Source: Gemmiger formicilis (GTDB taxonomy: Bacteria > Bacillota > Clostridia > Oscillospirales > Ruminococcaceae). From it: a stretch of 35,332 nt of DNA. The stretch lies in assembly GCF_016901605.1 (NCBI RefSeq), contig NZ_JACJKP010000006.1, positions 1 through 35,332 on the forward strand. The letters run 5' to 3'. The notes beneath the pieces were generated by a model, which did no database searches, was not told the origin of the DNA, and was given only the letters and a program-made list of their open reading frames with translations. Of this stretch, positions 7,909 to 16,394 are shown in pieces. Positions within the stretch are counted from its first letter, which is position 1, and each line of letters begins with the position of its first letter. Made by a program: the position numbers and the translations under genes.

Positions 7909-8311
7909 CCGGGTCAGGCAAGATGCGAAAATTGTACATTGCATACTATGTACGCGGGCGAAAATTACAATCGGCTAAAAAGTTGGAAGAAAAACGAAAA
8001 TTGGCCGAAAGTTCGGCAGAAGCTGCACCGATGCCTTGGCGGTTAGCAAGCGTTGATTCAGCTTCCGAAAGTTGTTCAAAACCCCGGAACCCTGTGGTTC
8101 CGGGGCTTTTCTGTTGCAAAATGAAAAAAGAAAATTCAGCCACACACTCCCCAAAAGGGAAAATCTTTTGTAGGGCACAAAATAGGCAGCTACGCAGAAT
8201 ACGGACTGGCAGGTTGGAAACCACAGCCGCACCAGCAGCAATGGAAGCATTACAAAGCATGAAAAGTATGACTAATCTACATAAGAACGCAAAATATTCC
8301 TTTTGAAAATA
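7909..8311. other. Intergenic region with a terminator, no convincing gene
   Basis: About 500 bases separate the methyltransferase stop from the NCS2 start. A terminator lies at 8082-8115. Open frames cross it on both strands, which argues against them being genes. The sequence 8116-8300 has a patchy composition without a start/ribosome-site pair I trust. It may be a decayed gene or a dispersed element; I cannot tell from one copy. Confidence 0.4.
8082..8115 (+). terminator. Rho-independent terminator
   Basis: A perfect 10-bp stem CCCCGGAACC (8082-8091) and GGTTCCGGGG (8096-8105) with a CTGT loop, then CTTTTCTGTT. It lies 174 bases after the methyltransferase stop and is probably its transcript end. 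Confidence 0.9.
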
Positions 8312-8340
8312 TGGACAAACTATGTCTAAAATGGTAGAAT
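8312..8340 (+). promoter_or_regulatory. Promoter of the NCS2 permease gene
   Basis: TGGACA (8312-8317), a 17-base spacer and TAGAAT (8335-8340), each one mismatch from consensus. A small inverted repeat GACA-AACTA-TGTC overlaps the -35 box and could be an operator. Confidence 0.6.
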
Positions 8341-8415
8341 GGGTTTTACGGTTTTTTCTGCCTCATGGTGTGGGAAGGGGGAGGAAAAATCATTCAATGA
8401 AACAGGAGGAATTTC

Positions 8416-9786
8416 ATGTTAGAACGAGTTTTCAAACTGCAGGAAAATCATACCAACGCCAAAACCGAAATCATGGCAGGTATCACCACCTTCATGACGA
8501 TGGCGTACATCCTCGCAGTCAACCCCAGCATTCTTTCGGCTACCGGAATGGACGCCAATGCCATTTTGATTGCCACCTCGCTGTCTGCCTTTATCGGCAC
8601 GGCCCTGATGGCACTGCTGGCCAACTATCCCTTTGCACTGGCTCCCGGCATGGGCCTGAATGCCTACTTTGCCTATACGGTTGTGCTGAAAATGGGCTAC
8701 ACCTGGCAGATGGCTTTGATGGCTGTTTTTGCCGAAGGCCTCATCTTCATCGTGCTGTCCCTGACCAACGTCCGGGAAGCCATTTTCAACGCTATCCCGG
8801 CAACCCTCAAATCGGCTGTCAGCGTGGGCATTGGTTTGTTTATCGCCTTTGTGGGCCTGCAGAACGCCAAGCTCATCGTCAACAGTGATTCTACCCTGCT
8901 GACCTACCAGAGCTTCAAGGGCGAAACCTTCCACAGCGTAGGTGTCGGTGCCATTCTGGCCCTGATCGGCGTACTGATCATTGCGGTCATGCTGGTCAAA
9001 AAGGTCAAGGGCGCAATCCTTTACGGTATCCTGATCACCTGGGTTCTTGGCATTGTTTGCGAACTGTGCGGTGTGTACATCCCCGACGCCGAGGCCGGCA
9101 TGTACTCCGTTATTCCCACTTCATTCGTCAGCTTTGACTTCTCCGCTCTGGGCCAGACCTTCGGTCAGGTGTTCAAGGCGGACTTCTCCGGTCTCAATGT
9201 GCTGGACTTCTTCGCTGTCATGTTCGCCTTCCTTTTTGTCGACCTGTTCGATACGCTGGGCACCTTGATCGGCGTTGCCTCCAAAGCGGATATGTTGGAT
9301 GAAAACGGCCGTCTGCCCCGCATCAAGGGCGCTTTGCTGGCCGATGCCATTGCCACCAGCGCAGGTGCTGTGCTGGGTACTTCTACCACCACCACCTACG
9401 TTGAAAGCGCTTCCGGTGTTACCGAAGGCGGCCGCACCGGTCTGACTGCCATGACTACCGGTGTTCTGTTCCTGCTGGCTGTGATCTTCAGCCCGCTCTT
9501 CCTGACCATTCCTTCTTTTGCTACGGCACCGGCTCTGATCGTTGTAGGCTTCTATATGCTGGGCGCTGTTGCAAAGATCGACTTCGACGACCTGTCTGAC
9601 GCAATTCCGGCCTTCCTGACCATTGTTGCTATGCCGTTGGCTTACAGCATTTCGGAAGGTATCGCCATCGGCGTCATCTCCTGGACTCTGCTGAACCTCA
9701 TCACCGGCAAGGCTCGCGAGAAGAAGATCAGCCCGCTGATGTATGTGCTGACGGTTCTCTTCATCCTGAAATATATCCTGCTGTAA
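8416..9786 (+). CDS. NCS2 family permease, probable guanine/hypoxanthine (AzgA-like) transporter
   Basis: This 456-residue protein is hydrophobic throughout, consistent with the 12-14 membrane segments of the NCS2 (nucleobase-cation symporter 2) family. The N-terminus (residues 18-40, EIMAGITTFMTMAYILAVNP) and the SGVTEGGRTGLTAM segment (about 334-347) are typical of the AzgA branch, whose members take up guanine, hypoxanthine or adenine by proton symport. TTTTYVES before it and the conserved FVGLQNAKLIVNS (about 151-163) agree. GGAGG sits 7-11 bases before the ATG. The gene has its own promoter. I see no purine riboswitch in the 75-base leader, unlike many purine permease genes of Firmicutes. 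Which purine it carries is not readable from the sequence. Confidence 0.93.
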   Translation: MLERVFKLQENHTNAKTEIMAGITTFMTMAYILAVNPSILSATGMDANAILIATSLSAFIGTALMALLANYPFALAPGMGLNAYFAYTVVLKMGYTWQMALMAVFAEGLIFIVLSLTNVREAIFNAIPATLKSAVSVGIGLFIAFVGLQNAKLIVNSDSTLLTYQSFKGETFHSVGVGAILALIGVLIIAVMLVKKVKGAILYGILITWVLGIVCELCGVYIPDAEAGMYSVIPTSFVSFDFSALGQTFGQVFKADFSGLNVLDFFAVMFAFLFVDLFDTLGTLIGVASKADMLDENGRLPRIKGALLADAIATSAGAVLGTSTTTTYVESASGVTEGGRTGLTAMTTGVLFLLAVIFSPLFLTIPSFATAPALIVVGFYMLGAVAKIDFDDLSDAIPAFLTIVAMPLAYSISEGIAIGVISWTLLNLITGKAREKKISPLMYVLTVLFILKYILL

Positions 9787-9904
9787 GGAGTTTTCGGGTG
9801 CGGAAACCCTGCTGGAATGCTTTGCACTGTGTGGGCAACAAGCACAAAAGAAGCGGGGGAGATGGGGAATTTTCGTGATAACTGTGATTGTTTTGTCGAA
9901 ATAC

Positions 9905-9933
9905 TTGTAAAATTTACGATTTTGTGTTACTAT
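9905..9933 (+). promoter_or_regulatory. Promoter of the 3D-domain protein gene
   Basis: TTGTAA (9905-9910), a 17-base spacer and TACTAT (9928-9933) with TG at 9925-9926 (extended -10). The predicted start near 9940 falls just before the structured leader. Confidence 0.5.
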
Positions 9934-9945
9934 TTCAAACCGAAA

Positions 9946-10091
9946 GTGTAAAAACGAAATAGGATGAACACATTGTCTGCACCGTAAAGGTCGGCAGGCA
10001 CTGACTTTTCAGGACGCAGATTTTACACCCCACAGCATCTTATGGTGCCGGTCCTTTGCGGGGCCGGCACTTTCCGTGTAAGGAGAACCCG
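9946..10091 (+). promoter_or_regulatory. Candidate switch-like structured leader of the 3D-domain gene
   Basis: GTGTAAAA (9946-9953) pairs perfectly with TTTTACAC (10021-10028). Directly inside, TCTGC (9976-9980) pairs with GCAGA (10016-10020) and encloses two small hairpins: ACC-GTAAA-GGT (9981-9991) and CTGA-CTTT-TCAG (10001-10012). Downstream a strong hairpin GTGCCGG/CCGGCAC (10045-10070) follows. The same TTTTACAC can also pair with GTGTAAGG (10076-10083), with two G-U pairs, which would mask part of the AGGAG ribosome site (10081-10085). The two pairings exclude each other, as in a translational riboswitch. No known class was recognised. The rest of the 305-base gap after the permease (9787-9904) holds no gene or clear terminator. 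Confidence 0.4.
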
Positions 10092-11222
10092 ATGGCTTTA
10101 TCTGTTAAAACCAAAGAGCATATCCGCCGCCGCCTGGAACTGGCCCTGCCCAAGTGGGGGGCTCTGGCAGGCGGCGCAATCGTGTTGGCGCTGGCCATTG
10201 CCTTTACCTCCCAGTCACTGCACTTTGTGGTGGTTCGGGATACCCACGGCGGCAGCGTGCGTATTTTTACGGCATCCACCGATGTGGAGGACCTGCTGGA
10301 ACAAAGCGATACCCCACCGCTGGGTGAACATGACGAGGTGGTCTGGTCCCAGATTGCCGACGGTGAACTGATGCAGGTGCTGCGTGCCTACACCGTGGAC
10401 GTGACGGCAGACGGGACTACCCAGCAGATCATCACCACCGGTGCTACATCAGCAGAACTGCTGGAGGAACTGGGCATTTCTTATGATGAAAATGATCTTC
10501 TGACACCGGCGGCCGACGAAACCGTGACCGAAGGGGAGAGCCTGACCCTGCAGCGTGTGGACTATGTGGAATACACCGAGGATGTGGTGATTCCCTCGGA
10601 GCAGCAGCAGGTGCTTACCAGCCTTTACTACCGGGATCAGGATGAAACCATGCTGCTGCAGGAAGGCAGCGACGGCCTGGATACCGTAACCTGGCGGGAA
10701 ACCTATATTGATGGGGAATGGAGCTCCACCGAGGAGATCGACCGTGTTACCCAGGTGGGCATGGTGCCCACCATCACGAAGGTCTACGGGGAAAAGGCGC
10801 CGGTTTCCGAATTTGTGGGGCCGGAGATCGTGGATGGGGTACCGTCCGAAGGCGTGGCGGCAACGTATACCAACCAGCGGTCTACGGGATATTCTGCCTC
10901 GGCTACAGCCAAGGGGGCCAGTGGGCGCCGCCTGACCTATGGCACGGTAGCGGTCAATCCTTCGGTGATTCCTTACGGCACGCTCATGTATATCACCAGC
11001 GATGACGGCCGTTTTGTGTATGGGTATGCCTATGCGGCCGATACCGGTACTGCCATGATGACCGGACACGCTTTTGTGGATCTTTACTACGAGACCTATG
11101 AGGAATCGGTGGAAAGCGCTGTGATTCCGGTAACCGTCTATATTATTGATGATGCGGTCGCCGCCCAGTATCAGCAAGAAAACGACCAGATTCTGGAACG
11201 TCTTCTGGCCGATACACCATAA
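10092..11222 (+). CDS. DUF348-G5-3D domain cell-wall protein (YabE/RpfB-like)
   Basis: The 376-residue protein has one N-terminal membrane segment (about 23-40) after a basic start, so it is anchored outside the cell or secreted. DUF348-like repeats follow (about 46-140), then a G5 domain (about 150-250; YTEDVVIPSEQQQ through THR-rich VTQVGMVPT) and a C-terminal 3D domain (264-376). The 3D domain gives the lytic core of Sps/RpfB/MltA-type peptidoglycan hydrolases. Two of its three usual aspartates are visible (Asp317 in AADTG, Asp330 in FVDLY); the first position, usually AVDP, reads AVNP here (Asn289). AGGAG precedes the ATG at 10092; a longer upstream reading crosses the leader hairpin and is rejected. 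A strong shared terminator follows. Confidence 0.92.
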   Translation: MALSVKTKEHIRRRLELALPKWGALAGGAIVLALAIAFTSQSLHFVVVRDTHGGSVRIFTASTDVEDLLEQSDTPPLGEHDEVVWSQIADGELMQVLRAYTVDVTADGTTQQIITTGATSAELLEELGISYDENDLLTPAADETVTEGESLTLQRVDYVEYTEDVVIPSEQQQVLTSLYYRDQDETMLLQEGSDGLDTVTWRETYIDGEWSSTEEIDRVTQVGMVPTITKVYGEKAPVSEFVGPEIVDGVPSEGVAATYTNQRSTGYSASATAKGASGRRLTYGTVAVNPSVIPYGTLMYITSDDGRFVYGYAYAADTGTAMMTGHAFVDLYYETYEESVESAVIPVTVYIIDDAVAAQYQQENDQILERLLADTP

Positions 11223-11236
11223 CATACAATAAAAAA

Positions 11237-11270
11237 GCAGGAAAGGCGAAATGCCTTTCCTGCTTTTTTT
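11237..11270. terminator. Bidirectional terminator between the 3D-domain gene and buk
   Basis: A perfect 11-bp stem GCAGGAAAGGC (11237-11247) and GCCTTTCCTGC (11253-11263), with TTTTTTT after it and AAAAAA before it. It can stop transcription from both convergent genes. Confidence 0.95.
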
Positions 11271-11309
11271 GTAAAACGGTGGGGGAGAGGAACCCTCACC
11301 GGGCCATCA

Positions 11310-12377
11310 TCAATATTTCTTGGCTTCTTCTTCGCCGTTGACCACGCGCAGCGCGCCCTGGCACAGGGCCAGCAGCTCGTCCTCACCGGGGTAGACCGTG
11401 ATGGGGGCGATAAAGCGCAAATGCTTCTCCAGAATCTCACGGGTATGGGGGTTATAGGCAATGCCACCAGTCAGAATGATCTGATCTACCTTGCCGCAGA
11501 GCACGGCTGCCATGGCGCCGGCGTCTTTGGCAATCTGGTAATAGAAAGCATCCTGCACCAGCTTGGCTTCGGCGTTGCCTTCCTGGGCCATTTTTTCAAC
11601 GATGCGGGCATCGTTGGTGTGCAGGTAGGCATTGAAGCCGCCGTTGCCACAGATCTTCTTATAGATTTCCTGCTGGGTGTACTTGCCGCTGAAGCACATC
11701 TTCACCAGGTCACCCACGGGCACGGTGCCGCTGCGTTCGGGGCTGAAGCAGCCTTCGCCGTCCAGGATGTTGTTGACATCCACGACCTTGCCGTGGTCAT
11801 GGGCACCGACGGAAACGCCGCCGCCCATGTGGATGACGATGAGGTTCAGGTCCTCGTAGCGCTTGCCGTTCTCTTTAGCGAAGCGGCGGGCCACGGCCTT
11901 CTGGTTCAGGGCGTGGAAGATGGAACGGCGGGGCAGTTCCGGCATACCGGACAGGCGGGCTTTATCGGTCAGCTCATCTACAACCACGGGGTCTACGATG
12001 TAGCTGGGAATACCCAGGGCATCGCCGATCTCACGGGCCAGGATGCCGCCCAGGTTGGAGGCATGCTGACCCTGGACACCGGCCTTCAGGTCAGCCAGCA
12101 GAGCTTCGCTGACGGCGTAGGTGCCGCCGGGAATGGGCTTGAGCAGGCCGCCGCGGCCAACAATGACGTTCAGAGTCTTGGGGTCGCAGTTTTTCTCCTT
12201 CAGGAAATCCAGAATGATCTCTTTACGGAAATCCTTCTGGTCGATCACGCTTGCATATTTGGCAATCTCCTCGGTGGGGTGGCGCAGGGTTTCTTCGAAC
12301 AGCAGCGTCTCATCCTCGAACACACCAACCTTGGTGGAGGTGGAACCGGGGTTGATGACCAACGTTTTGATCGACAT
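11310..12377 (-). CDS. buk: Butyrate kinase
   Basis: This 355-residue protein of the acetate/butyrate kinase (ASKHA) family catalyses butyryl-phosphate + ADP to butyrate + ATP, the energy-yielding last step of butyrate fermentation. Visible landmarks are the first phosphate loop [14 protein letters not shown] (7-20), [16 protein letters not shown], the second phosphate loop [15 protein letters not shown] in the middle, and [11 protein letters not shown] near the C-terminus. Length and [10 protein letters not shown] favour butyrate kinase over acetate kinase, which is longer. A branched-chain fatty acid kinase activity cannot be excluded. The gene follows ptb after 31 bases with an AAGGAG site, so the two form one operon. 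It ends at a bidirectional terminator. Confidence 0.96.
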   Translation of the reverse strand: MSIKTLVINPGSTSTKVGVFEDETLLFEETLRHPTEEIAKYASVIDQKDFRKEIILDFLKEKNCDPKTLNVIVGRGGLLKPIPGGTYAVSEALLADLKAGVQGQHASNLGGILAREIGDALGIPSYIVDPVVVDELTDKARLSGMPELPRRSIFHALNQKAVARRFAKENGKRYEDLNLIVIHMGGGVSVGAHDHGKVVDVNNILDGEGCFSPERSGTVPVGDLVKMCFSGKYTQQEIYKKICGNGGFNAYLHTNDARIVEKMAQEGNAEAKLVQDAFYYQIAKDAGAMAAVLCGKVDQIILTGGIAYNPHTREILEKHLRFIAPITVYPGEDELLALCQGALRVVNGEEEAKKY

Positions 12378-12408
12378 AACGAATCGTCTCCTTCTTTCTT
12401 CGCTTTTC

Positions 12409-13320
12409 TTATTCCGCTTTCAAACCGGCGGCCACAACAGCGGCCAGCGCGATGGAGTAGACCTTGGTCTGGAAGGAATCGGAACGGCTGGTCAGAATGG
12501 CGGGCACCTTGGTGCCGGTCAGGATGCAGCCGTTCTTGCACTCGGCAGTGTGCACCAGAGTCTTGTAGACCAGGTTGCCGGCCTGAATGTCGGGGAACAG
12601 CAGGATGTCGGCGTGGCCGGCGGCCGGGCGGTCCTGAGCACCCTTGTGATGGGCGGCTTCGGGATCGATGGCAATATCCATGGACAGGGGGCCATCCACC
12701 ACACAACCGGTGATCTTGCCCTCTTCGTTCATCTTGCGCAGCTCGTCGGCATCAACGGTGCAGGGCATCTTGGGGTTGACCACTTCAACGGCGGCCAGGG
12801 GGGCAACCTTGGGGCATTCCACACCGCAGGCATGAGCAACAGCCACGGTATTCTCGATGATATGTACCTTGTCCTCCAGGGTGGGGTAGGTCATGAAGGC
12901 AACGTCGGTCAGGAACAGCAGCTGTTCAATGCCCTTGACTTCGAACACGGCCACGTGGGACAGGGTGTTGCCGGTGCGCAGACCCACTTCCTTGTCCAGT
13001 ACGCTCTTCAGGAAAGTCTTGGTGTCCAGCAGGCCCTTCATGTACATGTTGGCAACGCCGTCATGGGCGAGTTTGACAGCCTTCAGGGAAGCCTGAACCT
13101 TGTCCGGCTCATTGATGATCTCGTAGTCGCTCAGGTCGATGTTCAGCTCGGCCGCGATCTTGCGGATGGCGGCTTCGTCGCCCACCAGAATGGCGTCAGC
13201 GATGCCCTGCTTGTGGGCAGCGTCAACGGCTTCCAGAACAGCGTCGTCCTCAGCGGCGGCGACGGCCAGCTTCTGCTTGCCGCAGGTCTTAACTTTTGCG
13301 ATCAGGTCCTCAAAATTCAT
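12409..13320 (-). CDS. ptb: Phosphate butyryltransferase
   Basis: The 303-residue product belongs to the phosphate acetyl/butyryltransferase family. It converts butyryl-CoA and phosphate to butyryl-phosphate and CoA, feeding butyrate kinase. Recognisable segments include [14 protein letters not shown] (about 43-56), [20 protein letters not shown] (about 92-111), [14 protein letters not shown] (about 113-126) and the C-terminal [18 protein letters not shown] and [14 protein letters not shown], both typical of Ptb. The length is that of Ptb. It heads the ptb-buk operon from its own strong promoter, divergent from coaD and the butyryl-CoA operon. GAGGTG precedes the start. Confidence 0.96.
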   Translation of the reverse strand: MNFEDLIAKVKTCGKQKLAVAAAEDDAVLEAVDAAHKQGIADAILVGDEAAIRKIAAELNIDLSDYEIINEPDKVQASLKAVKLAHDGVANMYMKGLLDTKTFLKSVLDKEVGLRTGNTLSHVAVFEVKGIEQLLFLTDVAFMTYPTLEDKVHIIENTVAVAHACGVECPKVAPLAAVEVVNPKMPCTVDADELRKMNEEGKITGCVVDGPLSMDIAIDPEAAHHKGAQDRPAAGHADILLFPDIQAGNLVYKTLVHTAECKNGCILTGTKVPAILTSRSDSFQTKVYSIALAAVVAAGLKAE

Positions 13321-13385
13321 GGTACAGCACCTCGATTACTCTATCTTCACAGCAAAAACGGAGGGACATACCCTCTCATGTTAAA

Positions 13386-13414
13386 ATAATAACACGGTGC
13401 GCCCTGCGGGTCAA
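13386..13414 (-). promoter_or_regulatory. Promoter of ptb-buk
   Basis: On the minus strand TTGACC (13414-13409), a 17-base spacer, and TATTAT (13391-13386) with an upstream TG, an extended -10. A strong consensus-like promoter about 65 bases before ptb. Confidence 0.88.
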
Positions 13415-13579
13415 GAGGAAAAACACACGAGAGCGGAGGGGTAGGTCCGGTATACGGCCTTTATATAAATAGGTAGAAGGATGGCGGAAAAAGGTTCGCA
13501 GCATCGGGCCGAAAATGGGGGGTTGTGCAGGATGTAAAAACAAACTTATGATTTGAACAGAATTTTAGCAGTTAAGTAA

Positions 13580-13608
13580 TTGACAAAACCTTAACAAGAT
13601 GGTAAAAC
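13580..13608 (+). promoter_or_regulatory. Promoter upstream of coaD
   Basis: Perfect TTGACA (13580-13585), a 17-base spacer and TAAAAC (13603-13608). The -35 box is consensus; the -10 box is fair. The next stretch ACTATAGT adds an alternative A/T-rich -10. Between this and the ptb promoter (13415-13579) I see no gene. Confidence 0.6.
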
Positions 13609-13613
13609 TATAG

Positions 13614-13781
13614 TAGAGTTTCTGAAAATGTGCCGGAAACTCGGCGGCACCAGCCGCCGCGCACCTGACCGAGTCGGTTTTTAAGAATCCTCTTAAGCCA
13701 GCCACGGCGTCGGTGCCTACATTTCCACCCTGGGTTGTTTATTTTTTAACAGATGGGTGGGGTCGGAAAGGTTCGTTTACC
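13614..13781 (+). promoter_or_regulatory. Long multi-hairpin leader of coaD, possible attenuator or small RNA
   Basis: Several hairpins lie in a row. ACTCGG (13639-13644) pairs with CCGAGT around the nested stem GGCGGC-ACCA-GCCGCC and is followed at once by CGGTTTTT, which looks like an intrinsic terminator close to the promoter. TTAAGA-ATCC-TCTTAA (13681-13696) comes next. Then CCACCC and GGGTGG enclose a TGTT/AACA stem (about 13725-13759) just before the GGAAAGG ribosome site. The early terminator suggests an attenuated leader or a short RNA of about 70 bases. No known riboswitch family was recognised. Confidence 0.4.
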
Positions 13782-14270
13782 ATGCCCATTGCCATGTATC
13801 CCGGCAGTTTTGATCCCGTCACGCGCGGACATCTGGATATCATCAAGCGCTCCAGCCGTATGTTTGATAAGCTGATCGTTGCAGTGCTGGTCAACAGTGC
13901 CAAAACGCCGCTGTTTACGGTCGAGGAGCGCGTTGCCATGCTGCGGGAATGCTGCAAGGATATGCCCAATGTGGAGGTGGATTCCTTCAATGGCCTGACC
14001 GTGAGTTTTGCCAAGCAGAACAACGCCACGGTCATGGTGCGGGGGCTGCGCGCAGTCACCGACTTTGAAAACGAGATCCAGCTGGCGCATACCAACTACG
14101 CTATGATGCCGGAAATCGAAACCGTATTTCTGGCCACAGCCATCAAATGGAGCTACCTTTCTTCCACCATCGTGCGGGAAGCCGCCCACTATGGGCAGGA
14201 TGTTTCGCGGTTTGTGCCGCCCAACGTCGAGAAAGCGCTGCTTGCCAAACGGGAAGCAGGGGAGCTTTAA
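13782..14270 (+). CDS. coaD: Phosphopantetheine adenylyltransferase
   Basis: This 162-residue protein makes dephospho-CoA from 4'-phosphopantetheine and ATP, the penultimate step of CoA synthesis. It shows the nucleotidyltransferase signature [16 protein letters not shown] (6-21) with the GH of the T/HxGH motif, [20 protein letters not shown] (about 87-106), and the C-terminal [11 protein letters not shown] with the conserved S-S-T. The length is normal. The start at 13782 is preceded by GGAAAGG about 14 bases upstream, which is somewhat far; an ATG at 13794 is an alternative, and a longer upstream reading would run through the leader hairpin. It lies 92 bases upstream of thl with no clear promoter or terminator between, so CoA synthesis and CoA-ester metabolism may share a transcript. 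Confidence 0.95.
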   Translation: MPIAMYPGSFDPVTRGHLDIIKRSSRMFDKLIVAVLVNSAKTPLFTVEERVAMLRECCKDMPNVEVDSFNGLTVSFAKQNNATVMVRGLRAVTDFENEIQLAHTNYAMMPEIETVFLATAIKWSYLSSTIVREAAHYGQDVSRFVPPNVEKALLAKREAGEL

Positions 14271-14362
14271 GCCTGAGAATTCATACCGCCTCGGCGGTTT
14301 GAAGATAGAACAGTTTACAAAGAAGTCTATCCAAAAAAAAGAAATGTTTCAGGAGGCTACTT

Positions 14363-15547
14363 ATGAAGAAGATCGTCATCGCAAGCGCCTGCCGTACTGC
14401 CATTGGCAAGTTCGGCGGCACGCTGTCCAATGTCCCCGCGGCGGAACTGGGCTCCATTGTCATCAAGGAAGCCATCAACCGCGCCGGCATCACGCCTGAG
14501 CAGGTCGACCATGTCTACATGGGCTGTGTCATCCAGGCCGGTCTTGGCCAGAACGTTGCCCGTCAGGCCAGCCTGAAGGCCGGTCTGCCTGTCACCACCC
14601 CGGCTGTCACGGTCAACGTGGTTTGCGGTTCCGGTCTGAACTGCGTCAACATGGCTGCGCAGATGATCGAAGCTGGCGACGCCGACATCGTCGTTGCAGG
14701 CGGCACCGAGAACATGGATATGGCTCCTTTCGCCATGATGAAGGGCCGTTACGGCTACCGCATGGGCTACCCCATGGGCAAGAGCGAGCTGGTTGACACC
14801 ATGGTCAACGACGCTCTGTGGGACGCTTTCAACAACTACCACATGGGCATCACCGCCGAGAACGTGGCTGAGCAGTGGGGTCTGACCCGTGAGGATCTGG
14901 ACAACTTCGCTTACAGCAGCCAGGTCAAGGCCGACGCTGCCATCAAGAGCGGCGCTTTCAAGGACGAGATCGTTCCCGTGGTCATCAAAAACAAGAAGGG
15001 CGACATCGTCTTCGATACCGATGAAGGCCCCCGTCTGAGCCCGCCGGAAGTTCTGGCCAAGCTGAAGCCCGCCTTCAAGAAGGACGGCATCGTTACCGCC
15101 GGCAACTCTTCCGCCATCAACGACGGCGCTGCTGCTCTGGTCATCATGAGCGAAGACAAGGCCAAGGAACTGGGCATCACCCCCATGGCTACCTGGGTTG
15201 GCGGCGCTCTGGGCGGCGTTGATCCCTCCATCATGGGTGTCGGCCCCATCGCTGCCACCAACAAGGTCATGGAGAAGACCGGCCTGACCGTTGCCGATAT
15301 GGACCTGATCGAAGCCAACGAGGCTTTCGCTGCACAGAGCCTGGCCGTTGCTCACGACCTGAAGTTCGATATGGATAAGGTCAACGTCAACGGCGGTGCC
15401 ATCGCTCTGGGCCATCCCGTCGGCGCTTCCGGTGCCCGTATCCTGGTCACCCTGCTGTACGCCATGAAGGCTCGCGGTGCTCATAAGGGCCTGGCTACCC
15501 TGTGCATCGGCGGCGGTATGGGCTGCGCCACCATCGTTGAAATGTAA
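14363..15547 (+). CDS. thl: Acetyl-CoA C-acetyltransferase (thiolase)
   Basis: The 394-residue protein condenses two acetyl-CoA to acetoacetyl-CoA, the first step to butyryl-CoA. The catalytic residues are in place: Cys88 in VVCGSGLN forms the acyl-enzyme, His351 in [10 protein letters not shown] and Cys381 in CIGGGMG complete the active site. Length and motifs are those of the biosynthetic thiolases of clostridia. CAGGAGG precedes the ATG. It opens the thl-crt-hbd-bcd-etfB-etfA gene set. A hairpin ACCGC-CTCG-GCGGT (14285-14298) lies between coaD and thl but lacks a strong U tract, so it may stabilise the mRNA rather than end it. Codon use indicates high expression. Confidence 0.98.
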   Translation: MKKIVIASACRTAIGKFGGTLSNVPAAELGSIVIKEAINRAGITPEQVDHVYMGCVIQAGLGQNVARQASLKAGLPVTTPAVTVNVVCGSGLNCVNMAAQMIEAGDADIVVAGGTENMDMAPFAMMKGRYGYRMGYPMGKSELVDTMVNDALWDAFNNYHMGITAENVAEQWGLTREDLDNFAYSSQVKADAAIKSGAFKDEIVPVVIKNKKGDIVFDTDEGPRLSPPEVLAKLKPAFKKDGIVTAGNSSAINDGAAALVIMSEDKAKELGITPMATWVGGALGGVDPSIMGVGPIAATNKVMEKTGLTVADMDLIEANEAFAAQSLAVAHDLKFDMDKVNVNGGAIALGHPVGASGARILVTLLYAMKARGAHKGLATLCIGGGMGCATIVEM

Positions 15548-15564
15548 TTGCGGAGGAAAACAGA

Positions 15565-16350
15565 ATGTCCTTTGTCAGAACTGAAATTCAGGACGCCGTC
15601 GCCGTTGTGACGATCGACCGTCCCAAGGCGCTCAACGCCCTGAATCCCGAAGTGCTGGCCGACCTGAAGGCCGCCTTCGAGGCCATCGACCAGAACACCG
15701 TGCGCTGCGTCGTGCTGACCGGTGCCGGTGACAAGAGCTTCGTTGCCGGTGCCGATATCGGCTCCATGTCCACCATGACCAAGGCGGAAGGCGAAGCCTT
15801 CGGCAAGCTGGGCAACGACATCTTCCTGATGATCGAGTCCTTCCCGCTGCCCGTTATCGCTGCGGTCAACGGTTTCGCACTGGGCGGCGGCAATGAGCTG
15901 GCCATGAGCTGCGATATCCGCATCTGCTCCGACAACGCCGTCTTCGGTCAGCCCGAAGTTGGCCTGGGCATCACCCCCGGCTTCGGCGGCACCCAGCGTC
16001 TGGCCCGCCTGGTAGGTATGGGCATGGCCAAGCAGCTGGTTTACTCTGCCCTGAACATCAAGGCAGACGAAGCCCTGCGCATTGGTCTGGTCAACGCCGT
16101 TTACACCCAGGAAGAGCTGCTGCCCGCAGCCCTGAAGCTGGCCGGCAAGATCGCCAAGAACGCTCCCATCGCTGTGCGCAACTGCAAGAAGGCGATGAAC
16201 GACGGCATCAGCCTGCCCATCGAGAAGGCTGTTGAAGTCGAAGAAAAGCTGTTCGGCGATTGCTTCGAGACCCACGATCAGGTAGAGGGTATGCAGTGCT
16301 TCCTCAGCCGTGAGAAGCCGAAACCCAAACCGGTTTTCACCAACAACTGA
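15565..16350 (+). CDS. crt: 3-hydroxybutyryl-CoA dehydratase (crotonase)
   Basis: This 261-residue enoyl-CoA hydratase family protein interconverts 3-hydroxybutyryl-CoA and crotonyl-CoA. The oxyanion-hole and catalytic segments are visible: FVAGADIGSM (about 59-68), VNGFALGGGNELAMSCDIRI (101-120) with Glu111, and FGQPEVGLGITPGFGGTQRL (127-146) with Glu131. Both glutamates needed for water addition or removal are present. It starts 17 bases after thl behind GCGGAGG. The short spacing and shared codon bias show co-transcription. The motifs fit short-chain crotonases; the fermentative role is set by its neighbours. Confidence 0.97.
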   Translation: MSFVRTEIQDAVAVVTIDRPKALNALNPEVLADLKAAFEAIDQNTVRCVVLTGAGDKSFVAGADIGSMSTMTKAEGEAFGKLGNDIFLMIESFPLPVIAAVNGFALGGGNELAMSCDIRICSDNAVFGQPEVGLGITPGFGGTQRLARLVGMGMAKQLVYSALNIKADEALRIGLVNAVYTQEELLPAALKLAGKIAKNAPIAVRNCKKAMNDGISLPIEKAVEVEEKLFGDCFETHDQVEGMQCFLSREKPKPKPVFTNN

Positions 16351-16394
16351 TCTCACCACGATCTTATATAAACAATAACAGGAGGGTTACTACT

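Noticed and set aside
7878-8306. A 142-codon plus-strand frame after the methyltransferase
   Set aside because: It crosses a strong terminator hairpin, has no ribosome site and shows no family resemblance.
8341-8415. Possible purine riboswitch before the NCS2 permease
   Set aside because: The leader is too short and lacks the conserved junction and loop sequences of the purine aptamer.
9946-10091. Known c-di-AMP (ydaO) riboswitch before the 3D-domain gene
   Set aside because: The conserved sequence blocks of that class are not visible and the structure is smaller. It is kept only as an unassigned structured leader.
13660-13685. ACCGAGTCGG followed by TTTTT recalls the 3' end of a Cas9 tracrRNA
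   Set aside because: There is no CRISPR array, cas gene or anti-repeat in the window. The motif is explained by the leader hairpin with ACTCGG upstream.
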